Shown one piece after another: positions 46,241-54,873 of a stretch of DNA of 64,000 nucleotides (its first letter is position 1; each line of letters opens with the position of its first letter). The notes under the pieces were generated by a model. It saw only the letters and a list, made by a program, of their open reading frames with translations, was not told the origin of the DNA and did not search any database. Location of the stretch: assembly GCA_019155205.2 (NCBI GenBank), contig JAHNZQ020003146.1:178668-242667 (forward strand), in the 5' to 3' direction. This DNA is from Gracilaria vermiculophylla. Its lineage: Eukaryota > Rhodophyta > Florideophyceae > Gracilariales > Gracilariaceae. The position numbers and the translations under genes were made by a program.

Positions 46241-46291
46241 GTGCGCTGACCTCATATGAGGTCAAATTGACCTCATATGAGGTCAGCGCAC
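46241..46291. repeat. 51-bp nested palindrome at the left piggyBac-like end
   Basis: The sequence reads the same on both strands except for one central base pair: an outer arm gtgcgct...agcgcac encloses two copies of the 16-bp perfect palindrome gacctcatatgaggtc separated by aaatt. The right end of the element has only degenerate versions. It could be a transposase-binding site or form a cruciform; this is inference. Confidence 0.9.
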
Positions 46292-46414
46292 CATCACGCA
46301 AAATTAAAAAAAAAAAGGAATTTGACCCGTAGCCCAATATTTTGGAAATTGTAAATTTAAAAACATGTTATCCAGGATTGCCTGTGAACAATAAATAGTT
46401 GTAGAACACGCCCT

Positions 46415-46492
46415 GAGCTATCACAGCAGCTCAGTGGTCAGCAGACTACACGCGAGCAACAAATCCTGAGTTCGAACCTCGCTGAGTTTCTA
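46415..46492 (+). repeat. tRNA-like (SINE-type) sequence with A and B boxes
   Basis: cagctcagtgg (46427-46437) fits the RNA polymerase III A box and agttcgaacct (46469-46479) the B box at tRNA-like spacing. The flanking arms do not fold into a complete cloverleaf, so this is a tRNA-derived relic inside the piggyBac-like element rather than a tRNA gene. No tail repeat or target duplication was identified. Confidence 0.4.
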
Positions 46493-46995
46493 AAGACTCA
46501 AAAACTCCTTCGGGAGCTCGACTAATTCTAAAAATATTTAAACTCTCAGAACGTTTTCAACACCCACTTGAACAGCAGACAGAATAAGATGACATCTGTT
46601 AAAGGGGCAGTCTCGTAATAGAGTTTAAGTAAGCTAGAAAGTCAAAACAACGCGGATTGAATTAGTAGGAGGCTTAAGAGAAAAGAACGTTTGTTCAATA
46701 ATTGCATTGAAATGTTAAATTTTATTGAAAAAAACCAATGTTGTCAACGTTGTTTACATTTCTTTTAGATACTATGCTTCTCTATGCCGTGACACTCATC
46801 AATATGTTTTATAAAACAATATCTGTTTCTACCAGTGTGAAATAAACACACTTCTTTTTCTTTCCTTAATTAGCATCCAGAACATAAAAACTTCGATTAC
46901 ATACTACCTCTGGAATAATTGCATCGTCCTCGATATAAAGCTTTTGTAATCATTCAATTTTTTGTTTTCCTTCTTCTGTTTCTTTGCATTAAATG

Positions 46996-48867
46996 CTATC
47001 CAGTGCCAGCAAACATTGGTTGTTCAATATTATTTTCATTTTCCGGTTCTTTTTTTTTCATTAAACCAGTCGTGTCCCAAGTATTGTCTACTAATTCATC
47101 TGCCAGCTCACAATAAAAGTGATGGGGACTCTTAACGCTTCTGCTTCCATTTGTTGCCTTATACAGTTTCCATGCATCCACAGTGAAAATTGCTAAAAGA
47201 GAGCAATTGAATCGAAATGACCACTCTTTCACTTCTATTTTCTTTTCCAGATTTAAATCATCCTGTCGGCATCTGTTATGGCTATCGATCATTGAACATG
47301 TTTTGTAATATTCTTCACAAGTCTCAAGAATTGCAACCTCAAATTCCATTTTCTTAGAAATAGTTCCCTCCCATCTCCATCTCTCCCTAACAATAGGAGT
47401 ACCAGGATTAACTGTGCCCGAGGTTGAAATAAAGTACTTTCTATCTCGATCCACCCACATTACGGCCATCATGTCACTATTAGGGACGCTTCCTTTTGAA
47501 ATCATAGATATAAAGTCGCCTCTGTTCCTTAAAGTGAATTCAGATAAGTGTTTCATAGGAAAATCCTGAGATTCATTTTCGGTCTCTCCAGTAAACCTCA
47601 ACCCTTTTTTCATGAGTGCTTTAGCGGTATTGACGGATGCAAAAAAAGAATCAGCGCATACCAAACGATCTGATCCAAACCACGGTTGTACTAAACGGAG
47701 TAGAATAGCCGTTCCATGAGCATTATCAGAATCAAAATCGTGCTCCAGATTATTAGCACCCATATTGAGTTCAATTTTCAGCATCATACCACTTCGTCCA
47801 CAACAGACAGCTTTCATTTCAAGACCATTTTCGGGCTTTCTATCCGACGCGATATAATGTGGAAGCCTCACATCAATCCAACGACCTCCTAATCCGTACC
47901 ATCTTGACATTCCTTCGTCAACACATAAAGCATGTGATGGCGTGACACAAGAACGAAGATGATTATTGACCGCTTTCACAAAATCGGCTATAAACGACAA
48001 TCTCACGATTCCTTGCTCTTCAGTAACACCATTTCCACTAAAACATATGCAACTTCTAAGCGATTCAAATCGGTTGCGTGACATACCGAGCCCAATTTTA
48101 GGTTGCGGAATGAACTTAGGAAAAGGCTCAATACTCCAAAGATCACGTCTGTTCGAAAACTCAATACGAGTCCTTAAAATAAGAACGCCGAAAATTTTAA
48201 GCACTTCCCCTTTTGATGTCCTCCGAGCGCCTTTGCTTCCTAGTAGGATATTCGTTCTGCTCACGATAAATTCCAAATGAGGCATGGGAAACATCCAGAC
48301 AAAGGAATCCAATGCAGTCATTCCTGAAGGGACGTGACGCGGTGAGATAAAATCTCCTGCTGGACCAATAACGTTTCACTGATGCATTTGCATACAACCA
48401 TTCCGAGAACTCAACGTCGTACAGGTTTCCCATTTTCGACAATGAGCAATAGTTGATTTGCAGATTGTCTGCAGATTTTGATCATCTGGCTGCCCTTGCA
48501 AAATTTGCATATTCGGTGGTGTATTAATCGCTTCTTCTTCAGCAGTTTCGATGTTACTAGCGTCAATCGACTGATTTTTTTCTTCTGCAGCATTTGGGTT
48601 CTCGTCAACACCGGTACCGAGTTTGACACTGGATAAAGTCAGAGTAATGTCTTTCTCACGATTAGGTAAACTAAAAATGACCGTCAAGAATGTCAGATTT
48701 CGATTGTTGATCCTGCGAACATCAACATTTTGAAGTATTCCTCTGAACGTTGTGGACTTCCACAAAGATCCATAATAGCGTTTACGTTTCGCGTTACTGG
48801 TAACCAGGCGAGCGCGGCTGTTGACAGTTGTTCCAGCAGTTCTGCGAGGATCTGTGGACGATGCCAT
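46996..48867 (-). pseudogene. piggyBac-type transposase, one in-frame stop or unspliced intron
   Basis: One frame runs from ATG 48867 to 46996 with a single TGA at 48376-48378; the downstream part alone is 441 codons. Recognisable piggyBac-family (DDE_Tnp_1_7) regions are LCVDEGMSRWYGLGGRW (first Asp), RLVCADSFFASVNTAKALMK (second Asp) and CSMIDSHNRCRQDDLN, the MxxxDxxNQ-like strand. The N-terminal 163 codons are basic and then acidic, with no domain I recognise. A 63-nt intron (48422-48360, GTACGA...CCAG) would remove the stop and keep the frame, so the gene may be intact; this needs transcript evidence. The C-terminus lacks a clear Cys-rich RING-like domain. Confidence 0.8.
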
Positions 48868-49091
48868 AGTTTACGAATGTTGTTGACGGCTCTGATTGAT
48901 GTAACAGTCACAATTCACCCTTTGTTGTTGTGGACACAGTTCAGCGCTGCCGGCATCGACAACATGATAAGGATATCAGAACAAAAAAAAAGGGAAAAGT
49001 TTTAATGTTTTCACCTAATTAGAAAGTAATTAAAATTGACCTTATATGAGATCATTTGACCTTATACGAGGTCGCTGGTCAGATAGACACT

Positions 49092-49262
49092 TGTACTTGA
49101 TTGAAGCGGCCCCAAATGTGGTTGAGGGGATGTATTATGGGGAAGAGGAGAACTGAGTATAGCGTCTGAAGGTGTCTGCGAGCCGGTGGCATTAAACTCC
49201 ATGTTGGCGTGTTGAGTGCGCGTAGTATCATTGGACATGCTTCCTAGGGGGCCCCGAGACAT
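49092..49262 (-). pseudogene. Probable N-terminus of the Myb/SANT-like gene split by piggyBac-like insertion
   Basis: Minus-strand ATG codons at 49262 and 49238 open a polar Ser/Thr/Pro/Asn-rich frame (SMSNDTTRTQHANMEF and LPHNTSPQPHLGPLQ) that runs into the right end of the piggyBac-like element. On its other side, at 46224, the same strand continues with the Lys/Arg-rich start of the Myb/SANT-like frame. Such a low-complexity N-terminus before the DNA-binding module is plausible, but the join is inferred from position only. Confidence 0.35.
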
Positions 49263-50426
49263 TTCTCTTGAGTTGAGAGTCCCCTAGACGTCACTACTAT
49301 CATCGCAAGGTTCTTGAGGCTGTACAGCGACAGTGCGCGAGCCCACCGGCGATATAGGGTTCGGTGTGTGCGTTTTGGATGCGGAGGATGCAACCGGCAT
49401 ATGCGTGAAGTGATTCCAGCGACGGGGACAGCCGCAACAACAGTACAATATCCACAATCTATGCGGTCATGCGACAGTGCAGAAGAGTTACTGGATGTGT
49501 AACAAAGGCCGAGGTACAATGGATGCCTACTACAACAGAGTGTGATGGGACTGAGTGCACCGCGCAACACAGGCAGCTGAGCGCACAAGGCAAAACGTAG
49601 CAAAGAGCGCACCTCGTAGCAGACAGTGAAGATAGCGTTGAGCAGAAAGCGTTGAACGGAACACAGACGTTAACGTGCGGCACGGTACACGAACCGCAGC
49701 GTCCACCAAACGATATAGACAGGAGAGCTCATCAAGGAACACGAACCACAGAGGGCACCGATATTAGAGAGTAGTACGTGTTGCATAGATCTGCTTGTCA
49801 CGCAAGCTGCTTTTAACAGAGATGCGAGAGCGTTGAGCCAACTCGATTTGGCGGAAATATCATGGTGTTGCCAAGTGATCAAGGTGAGCACGAGCACGAA
49901 GCGGTATGCGCCAACCGCTTTGATGCGATAGATAGGACGAAGAACCCGACAGAAGCCAGTAGCAGAACGCGTCTAGACTGTAGAATGCACAGAATAGGAA
50001 AGAAGGTGACAGTTCGGGAGGGAAGGAGGTTTGGGAAGAAGGCGAAGCGCAAGGTGCAGAGCGGGCTGGGAGGGCCAAGAGGCTAAGCGAGCCCCAAGAT
50101 CTACGCGGCGGAGAGCTGTGAAGGATGAAGAGCCGGTAGCGGAGGTTGAGCGTAAGGTTTGGAAGGGTCGTGGGAGCATAGCATGTAGGATGTGAGCGAT
50201 TTGGCGCGAGAAAAGCGATATGTGTCCATACACATTTTATTACATTTGAGAGCTTGCATCAACCGTTTGTAGAAATTGTGTACACACATATAGGATTAAT
50301 GCACGTGTTTAAACGCAAAATTTCGGTGTACACAAATCCCGAGTTGTGTTTTCAGGAAGCACCCAATAGCGCTCATGAAAACCAAGAAGCAAATATTAGT
50401 TGCTGAGTCGCCATATAAGAGAATTA
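49263..50426. other. Intergenic flank, unassigned
   Basis: GC-moderate sequence with several overlapping short frames on the minus strand whose translations are Cys/Leu/Ser-rich and unlike coding sequence. It may be the terminal part of the Harbinger-type element. No gene recognised. Confidence 0.35.
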
Positions 50427-51706
50427 CAGACTGTTTCAAAAACATACGATATGCTGTGAAATCTCAAAAAAACTACGAAATGTATACTGTATGCCTAAAA
50501 AAAATAGGTTTCAGAATAATTAAAGTCAAAAAACCGTTTCAAAAACATATAATCATCAATAACAAATCTTTACTACGCTACGCTCAAATGTTTATTTTGT
50601 ATACTTTTTGCTGTATAACGCTAATGCAGTGTTTCGGCATCGAATTGATGTACATTTCTACAGTTGAAACTGTTATAGATTTCCAGCAATTATTAATACA
50701 GTTTTCGAGCTCAAAACCTGTCTGAAATTGCCTTCCATGCGCATAAACCATCCTCGCCAGCAGTCCCCAAAACGTTTTCGATTGGGTTCAAATCTGGTGA
50801 GCGCGCCGGCCACTCTAAAACAGAAACTTCAAACTCCTGTAGCCAATTTTTGATGAAAAATGAAGTGTGTACAGGCTCATTATCCCATTTAAAAAAGTAA
50901 ATTTTCTTCATGGAAACATAAACAAAAAGGTAGCCAATGATTGTATAAAAATTCTTGGTATTTTTCTGCATTCATATTTGTTTCAATAAATGCAATTTCT
51001 GTCAGATGTTTTTCGGAAATGCCCACCCAGACCATTACAGAGCTTCCATCTGAATGCCTGGTATAGAACTCATGATGTTCCTCACCAAGATCGTGCCAAT
51101 AAAGTTTTAGCAATCTGGTCCGTCCAAATTGAACTTTTTGTCATCAGTAAAAATAACATTTTCCCATTCTTTCTTCCAATAGGCTTTTCTAGCACACCAG
51201 TCAACGCTCTTGTGCTTGTGATGATCTTGGAGAAAAAAAAGTTTTTTTCCTTTTTAATACTTAAATAAATTTGTCTTGTTTATTTGCCTACGTATAGTTG
51301 ATTTTAAAACGTTGAGATTGAGATTTATTCCAATTGTTTTGCACGGCACTCTTCCTTTGCACGGCTCCCTTTTAATTACTGTTTTATCTGCTTGGCTGAG
51401 GTTCTTACGACGTCCCGGAGATCGTTTTAATCCATAGAGAGTCGGATGTTTTAGAAAAGAAGCTATTGTGACCCTAGAACGCTTCAATTTTTTAGCGATA
51501 GCACTGTTAGAATGTTTTTCGGCGTTCAAATTTACGATTTGAAGCTGTTCTTGTTTGGAAAGTGGCGGACCTCGAGCCATTTTTACTTGAAAGGAGAGGG
51601 TGTACATATCTTTTTGAAACGATTCTACCTAGACTATGTGCAAAATCTAGCCTAGAGTACAGTTTTGGCGCACTTTTCAGGGGTAATATGTTTTTGAAAC
51701 GCACTG
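50427..51706 (-). mobile_element. Tc1/mariner element, copy 2, TA-flanked
   Basis: Ends are inverted: cagactgtttcaaaaacata at 50427 and the complement of cagtgcgtttcaaaaacata ending at 51706, each next to TA (50425-50426 and 51707-51708). Length 1280 bp. Inner repeats of gtttcaaaaacat occur at about 50527 and 51610. Copy 1 at 41337 is homologous throughout. Further gtttttgaaac motifs just outside the right end (51723-51745) suggest nested or tandem terminal sequence. Confidence 0.85.
50711..51607 (-). pseudogene. Tc1/mariner transposase of copy 2, frameshifted
   Basis: 51607-51254 (about 110 codons) starts KMARGPPLSKQEQLQI and has a helix-turn-helix type N-terminus (AIAKKLKRSRVTIASFLK and LKRSPGRRKNLS). 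Frames 51113-50889 and 50971-50711 then give GSSVMVWVGISEKHLTEIAF and VHTSFFIKNWLQEFEVSVLEW with ARSPDLNPIENVLG, the second and third acidic positions of the DD34E core. The first Asp strand and parts between are lost in shifts. Inactive. Confidence 0.83.
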
Positions 51707-51874
51707 TACGTTGATAATGATGATATGTTTTTGAAACGATATTTGAACTTTAAATTGTTTCAAAACTCGATTTTGTAGTCGTACACCACCAAAATCACGG
51801 TTTTTTTACTTTGACACAAACGTGATATGATTTTGAAATAGACTGTACCTACACCATGAGCACCTGCCGCCTTT

Positions 51875-53942
51875 TTAGCGATCAACCTCCTAAAAATATG
51901 TCAATGAAGATCAGAACAGAATACGGTCAAAGTCAGAGACAATTTCCTTGTGAAAAGAAATGAGGTTTAGAGACACAAGATTCACTTACACCCTATATGT
52001 AGAATCCCAAAAATATTCATGACAAAAACGAAATTAAGCACATCGAGCAAGTTAGACACACACGCTTTCATTCTTAGAGTTAAGGGATACTTGATGCAAC
52101 CAAACTTACGCTGTATGTTTGAATGTTTGCCAATATGACCAGGATGGTGGAAACAAAGGAAACATAGCAAGTGTTAGTAAGAATATCTTGCAGCTCGCTT
52201 GATATGCTTCCGATGCGGTGAAAAAAACTTACAATACTATATCCTGTGTTCCAATGATTGTCACGGCATCAGCGACCATGTGGCCCTTCCCCATCATGTT
52301 TAGCGCTGACAAATGTGCAAACCCTGGTGCCCGGATACCACACCTGTACGGGCGATTTGTACCATTCGACACTAGGTAGACTCCAAACTCTCCCTTTGGT
52401 GCCTCCACGGCCGTGTATGTGTCTCCAGCAGGTACAGAAAATCCTTCAGAGTAGAGCTTAAAGTGATGAATGAGCGCCTCCATAGATTGCTTCATGTTCT
52501 CTCGTGAAGGAGGCGAGATCTTACGGTCATCTACCTTAACTTCCCCTTCAGGCATTTGGTTAAGGCATTGCACAATGATATCCAGAGACTGTCTCATTTC
52601 TTCCACCCGGATGAGATAACGGTCGTAGCAGTCACCGTTGATGCCAACTGGAATCTTGAAATTAACAAATTCATAGGCATCGTACGGTTGAGCCTTTCGC
52701 AAATCCCACGATACGCCAGATCCCCGAAGCATCGGTCCTGAGAATCCCCAGTCAAGGGCCTGCGCAGCAGTCACGACACCGATGTCAACAAGTCTTTGCT
52801 TCCAGATACGATTTCCAGTAAGCATCTCCTCAATTTCATCGATTCGAGAGACGAAAGACTTGCAGAAACCATAAATGTCGTCCATGAGACCGAGTGGAAT
52901 GTCTTGAGCAACGCCGCCTGGCCTAACGTAGGCAGAATGTAAACGAGCCCCGGAGACGCGTTCGTAGAATTCCATGAGCTTCTCTCGTTCTTCAAAGGCC
53001 CATAGAAACGGAGTTAAAGCACCCACATCCATTCCCTGCACGTCAAATAAAGTCGGGGGGCAATGTCAGACGAGGCGGTTTAAGCATGTGTTGTTTTGAG
53101 GTTATACATCGATTCAGGGCATACGTACATGACATCCGACAGCAAGAAGATGGTTAAGAATGCGAGTAATCTCCGCGAAAAGCGTTCGGATATACTTGGC
53201 GCGTAACGGAACTTCAATCTTGAGCAGTTTTTCAACAGCCAGAGAGTAGCATTGCTCCTGAGCCATCATGGACACATAGTCCAAACGATCGAAATACGGA
53301 AGCGCTTGAAGGTAGGTTTTATACTCAATGAGTTTTTCCGTACCGCGATGTAGAAGACCGACGTGTGGGTCTAGTTTGACGGCGACTTCGCCATCAAGTT
53401 CCAGCACGAGGCGGAGAACTCCATGAGCAGCTGTAATCGGAAGGTGAGAAGTCTGTCAGCCTGATGAATGCTTGGCGAATAGGAGGATTGCTCGGTGCGC
53501 ATGGAATAATTGCAGAAGTTCGCAACTTACCCTTCAGTAATAACGACATTGACGCATCGCAAGTGGCCGTACGGGAATGATTGAAATTATGCTTCTAGTT
53601 AGCAGCTGGCAGACCACTGAGAACGCACCATGAGAAGAGCCCATGCAGCTTTGCCGACGAGGGGTTACGTACCGGATGCTGCGGACCAAAATTAAGAGTG
53701 AAGTTTCGGATATCGAGTTGTTTCTCTCGATCAGCTCGCATGCGGGAAAGTTCGTGAGGCTCCAGTTGATCAAGATGAACATCACCAGCGACCGCGTTCA
53801 CCGCAGAGTCGATGTAATGAGGGTCCAGCTTCTGCGGGGAGCCTACAGACGCGAGCTGCCCGCCTCGCGTAGCCAGCGCGCGCACATTAGAGCAGCTTGC
53901 ATGAGAGACGGAAGCAAGACGAGAGGAAAAAGCTCGCAGCAT
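51875..53942 (-). CDS. NDUFS2: NADH:ubiquinone oxidoreductase 49-kDa subunit (complex I), with micro-exons
   Basis: The quinone-site subunit of mitochondrial complex I. The proposed exons are 53942-53673, 53531 (1 nt), 53430-53129, 53035-52233, 52110 (1 nt), 51992-51990 (3 nt) and 51889-51875, giving 464 residues, the normal length. Residues 1-28 form an Arg/Ser/Ala mitochondrial presequence. Conserved stretches include [22 protein letters not shown] with the quinone-site His, [15 protein letters not shown] with the quinone-site Tyr, and [19 protein letters not shown]. Without the micro-exons the frame would be lost after QHP and would end at GTQDIVL. With them it reads QHP-AAHGV and QDIVFGEVDR exactly. 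All introns are GT-AG, 93-141 nt, with GTAAGT or GTACGT donors. An alternative acceptor would replace the first micro-exon with a 7-residue insertion. Divergent from the parvulin gene. Confidence 0.93.
51990..51992 (-). other. NDUFS2: 3-nt micro-exon of NDUFS2 (Gly codon in DIVFGEVDR)
   Basis: Context on the minus strand is ...acatatag|GGT|gtaagtgaat. It supplies Gly in phase 0 and is followed by a 100-nt intron ending tttttag and the 15-nt terminal exon (51889-51875) encoding Glu-Val-Asp-Arg-stop. Confidence 0.75.
52110..52110 (-). other. NDUFS2: 1-nt micro-exon of NDUFS2 (third base of the Phe codon in DIVFGEVDR)
   Basis: Context on the minus strand is ...acatacag|C|gtaagtttgg. The previous exon ends TT (donor gtaagt at 52232); TT+C gives Phe. 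Introns of 122 and 117 nt flank it. Confidence 0.75.
53531..53531 (-). other. NDUFS2: 1-nt micro-exon of NDUFS2 (codon for the first Ala of AAHGV)
   Basis: On the minus strand the context is ...ctgaag|G|gtaagttg: an AG acceptor, one G, and a GTAAGT donor. Exon 1 ends in phase 0 after QHP (donor gtacgt at 53672) and the next long exon begins with CT (acceptor ttacag at 53431), so one base is needed; G+CT gives Ala and restores QHPAAHGV. Flanking introns would be 141 and 100 nt. Confidence 0.75.
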
Positions 53943-54432
53943 GATGTGGGTCTCCGCGGCGGTGCGGCGAAGATGACGCAGCTGAGTGGATTGAATGCGG
54001 TGGTTGGTACCACAAGGATGCAGCAGACTTGAGGCGGGGTTGCGGAGAGGATTGGGTGATGAGATGGTGCAATGTGCCGTGTGCAGACAAAAATTGCCGG
54101 GCTTACAGTTCGAACTGTAAGGGGCGTAGGATGTGGTCCCAGGAATAAGCTTTCATCAACATACACGTTTCTCATCTTCTTGGGCGACTTATTGTAACTT
54201 TCGCGACAGCATTTCTGCTCGTCTTCCAATCAGCGAGGCGCCAGAGCGAATTCTGACGGTGGACTGGTTCCCATGTGAAAATGCTCGGACTTGCTGAACT
54301 GCTCGATTAGCTGTCCGGGAAACCCCTAGGCCCAGCACCGAGTTTTGGAGAATTCTGTCAACTTCTAAACCGTCTCATTCCGGCCTAGAATTAGTTCGCT
54401 TGTTACCCAAATTTTTTCTATCTGAAGACAAC
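53943..54432. promoter_or_regulatory. Divergent spacer between NDUFS2 and the parvulin gene
   Basis: A 490-bp region between two start codons on opposite strands, so it must contain both promoters and 5' leaders. A pyrimidine-rich tract (tttttttcta) lies just upstream of the parvulin ATG. Open frames in it have no recognisable content. Confidence 0.5.
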
Positions 54433-54873
54433 ATGGGAAAGAAGGGAGGCAAAGGAGCCAGCTCCAGTGCAAGCGGCGGAAAAGGAAAAGGGCAGGCCGG
54501 TCCAAGCAATCCAAATAAGGGGGGCAAGGGCGGCAAGGGCGGAAAGGGCGGTAATGACGACATGAAAAACTGCAACTACGTCAAAGCCCGCCACATTCTA
54601 TGCGAGAAGTACGGAAAGATTGATGAGGCGTACACGGAGCTGAAAGAAAAGTATCCTGGCAAGATCCCCCCTGCCAAGTTCGGAGAAATTGCCAAAAAGT
54701 ATAGTGAGTGTTCTTCAGGCAACTCTGGTGGTAATTTGGGTTGGTTCCCGCGTGGAAAGATGGTGGGTGCTTTCGAGGAAAAGGCGTTCAACACGCCGCC
54801 GGGAGAAGTCACGGCCCCGTTTAAGAGCAGTGCTGGTTATCATATTGTGCTGGTTGAGGGCCGTAAGATGTAG
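54433..54873 (+). CDS. Parvulin-type peptidyl-prolyl isomerase (Pin4/Par14-like)
   Basis: A 146-residue protein catalysing cis-trans isomerisation of X-Pro bonds. The ATG at 54433 (MGKKGGKG) is preferred because the open frame upstream has no ATG. Residues 1-45 form a Gly/Lys/Ser-rich basic tail with repeated GGKGGKG, as in Pin4/Par14, where it mediates nucleic-acid binding and nuclear localisation. The rotamase domain follows: KARHILCEKYGKIDEAY, FGEIAKKYSECSSGNSGGNLGW, FEEKAFNTPPGEVTAPFKSS and GYHIVLVEGRK. The conserved His residues of the fold (ARHIL and GYHIV) are present. There is no WW domain and no Pin1-type phosphate-binding loop. Single exon. The gene is divergent from NDUFS2. Confidence 0.93.
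   Translation: MGKKGGKGASSSASGGKGKGQAGPSNPNKGGKGGKGGKGGNDDMKNCNYVKARHILCEKYGKIDEAYTELKEKYPGKIPPAKFGEIAKKYSECSSGNSGGNLGWFPRGKMVGAFEEKAFNTPPGEVTAPFKSSAGYHIVLVEGRKM

Larger units (their letters stand above)
46225..49091 (-). mobile_element. piggyBac-like DNA transposon, 2.87 kb, terminal inverted repeats present
   Basis: The left end agtgtctatccgacc (46225) and the right end, read in reverse, agtgtctatctgacc (from 49091 leftward) are inverted repeats. The similarity continues through two gacctcatatgaggtc-type motifs on each side (46248-46284; degenerate at 49039-49072), so the inverted repeats span about 60 bp. The interior carries a long minus-strand piggyBac-type transposase. Direct flanks (ctta on the left, ttgt on the right) do not give the expected TTAA duplication, so either it has decayed or this subfamily differs. 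Confidence 0.82.

Noticed and set aside
49244..50078. Overlapping minus-strand ORFs of 60-120 codons
   Set aside because: Cys/Leu/Ser-rich translations in several frames at once, typical of chance frames; no domain.
53431..53530. Explaining the NDUFS2 frame by the upstream acceptor gctgacag (adds TSHLPIT)
   Set aside because: Possible but disfavoured: it would put seven residues into the invariant QHPAAHGV motif, while the 1-nt exon gives an exact match. Kept as the stated alternative.
54400..54432. Parvulin start upstream at 54400
   Set aside because: That codon is TTG, not ATG; the first ATG is 54433, which matches the usual Gly/Lys-rich start.
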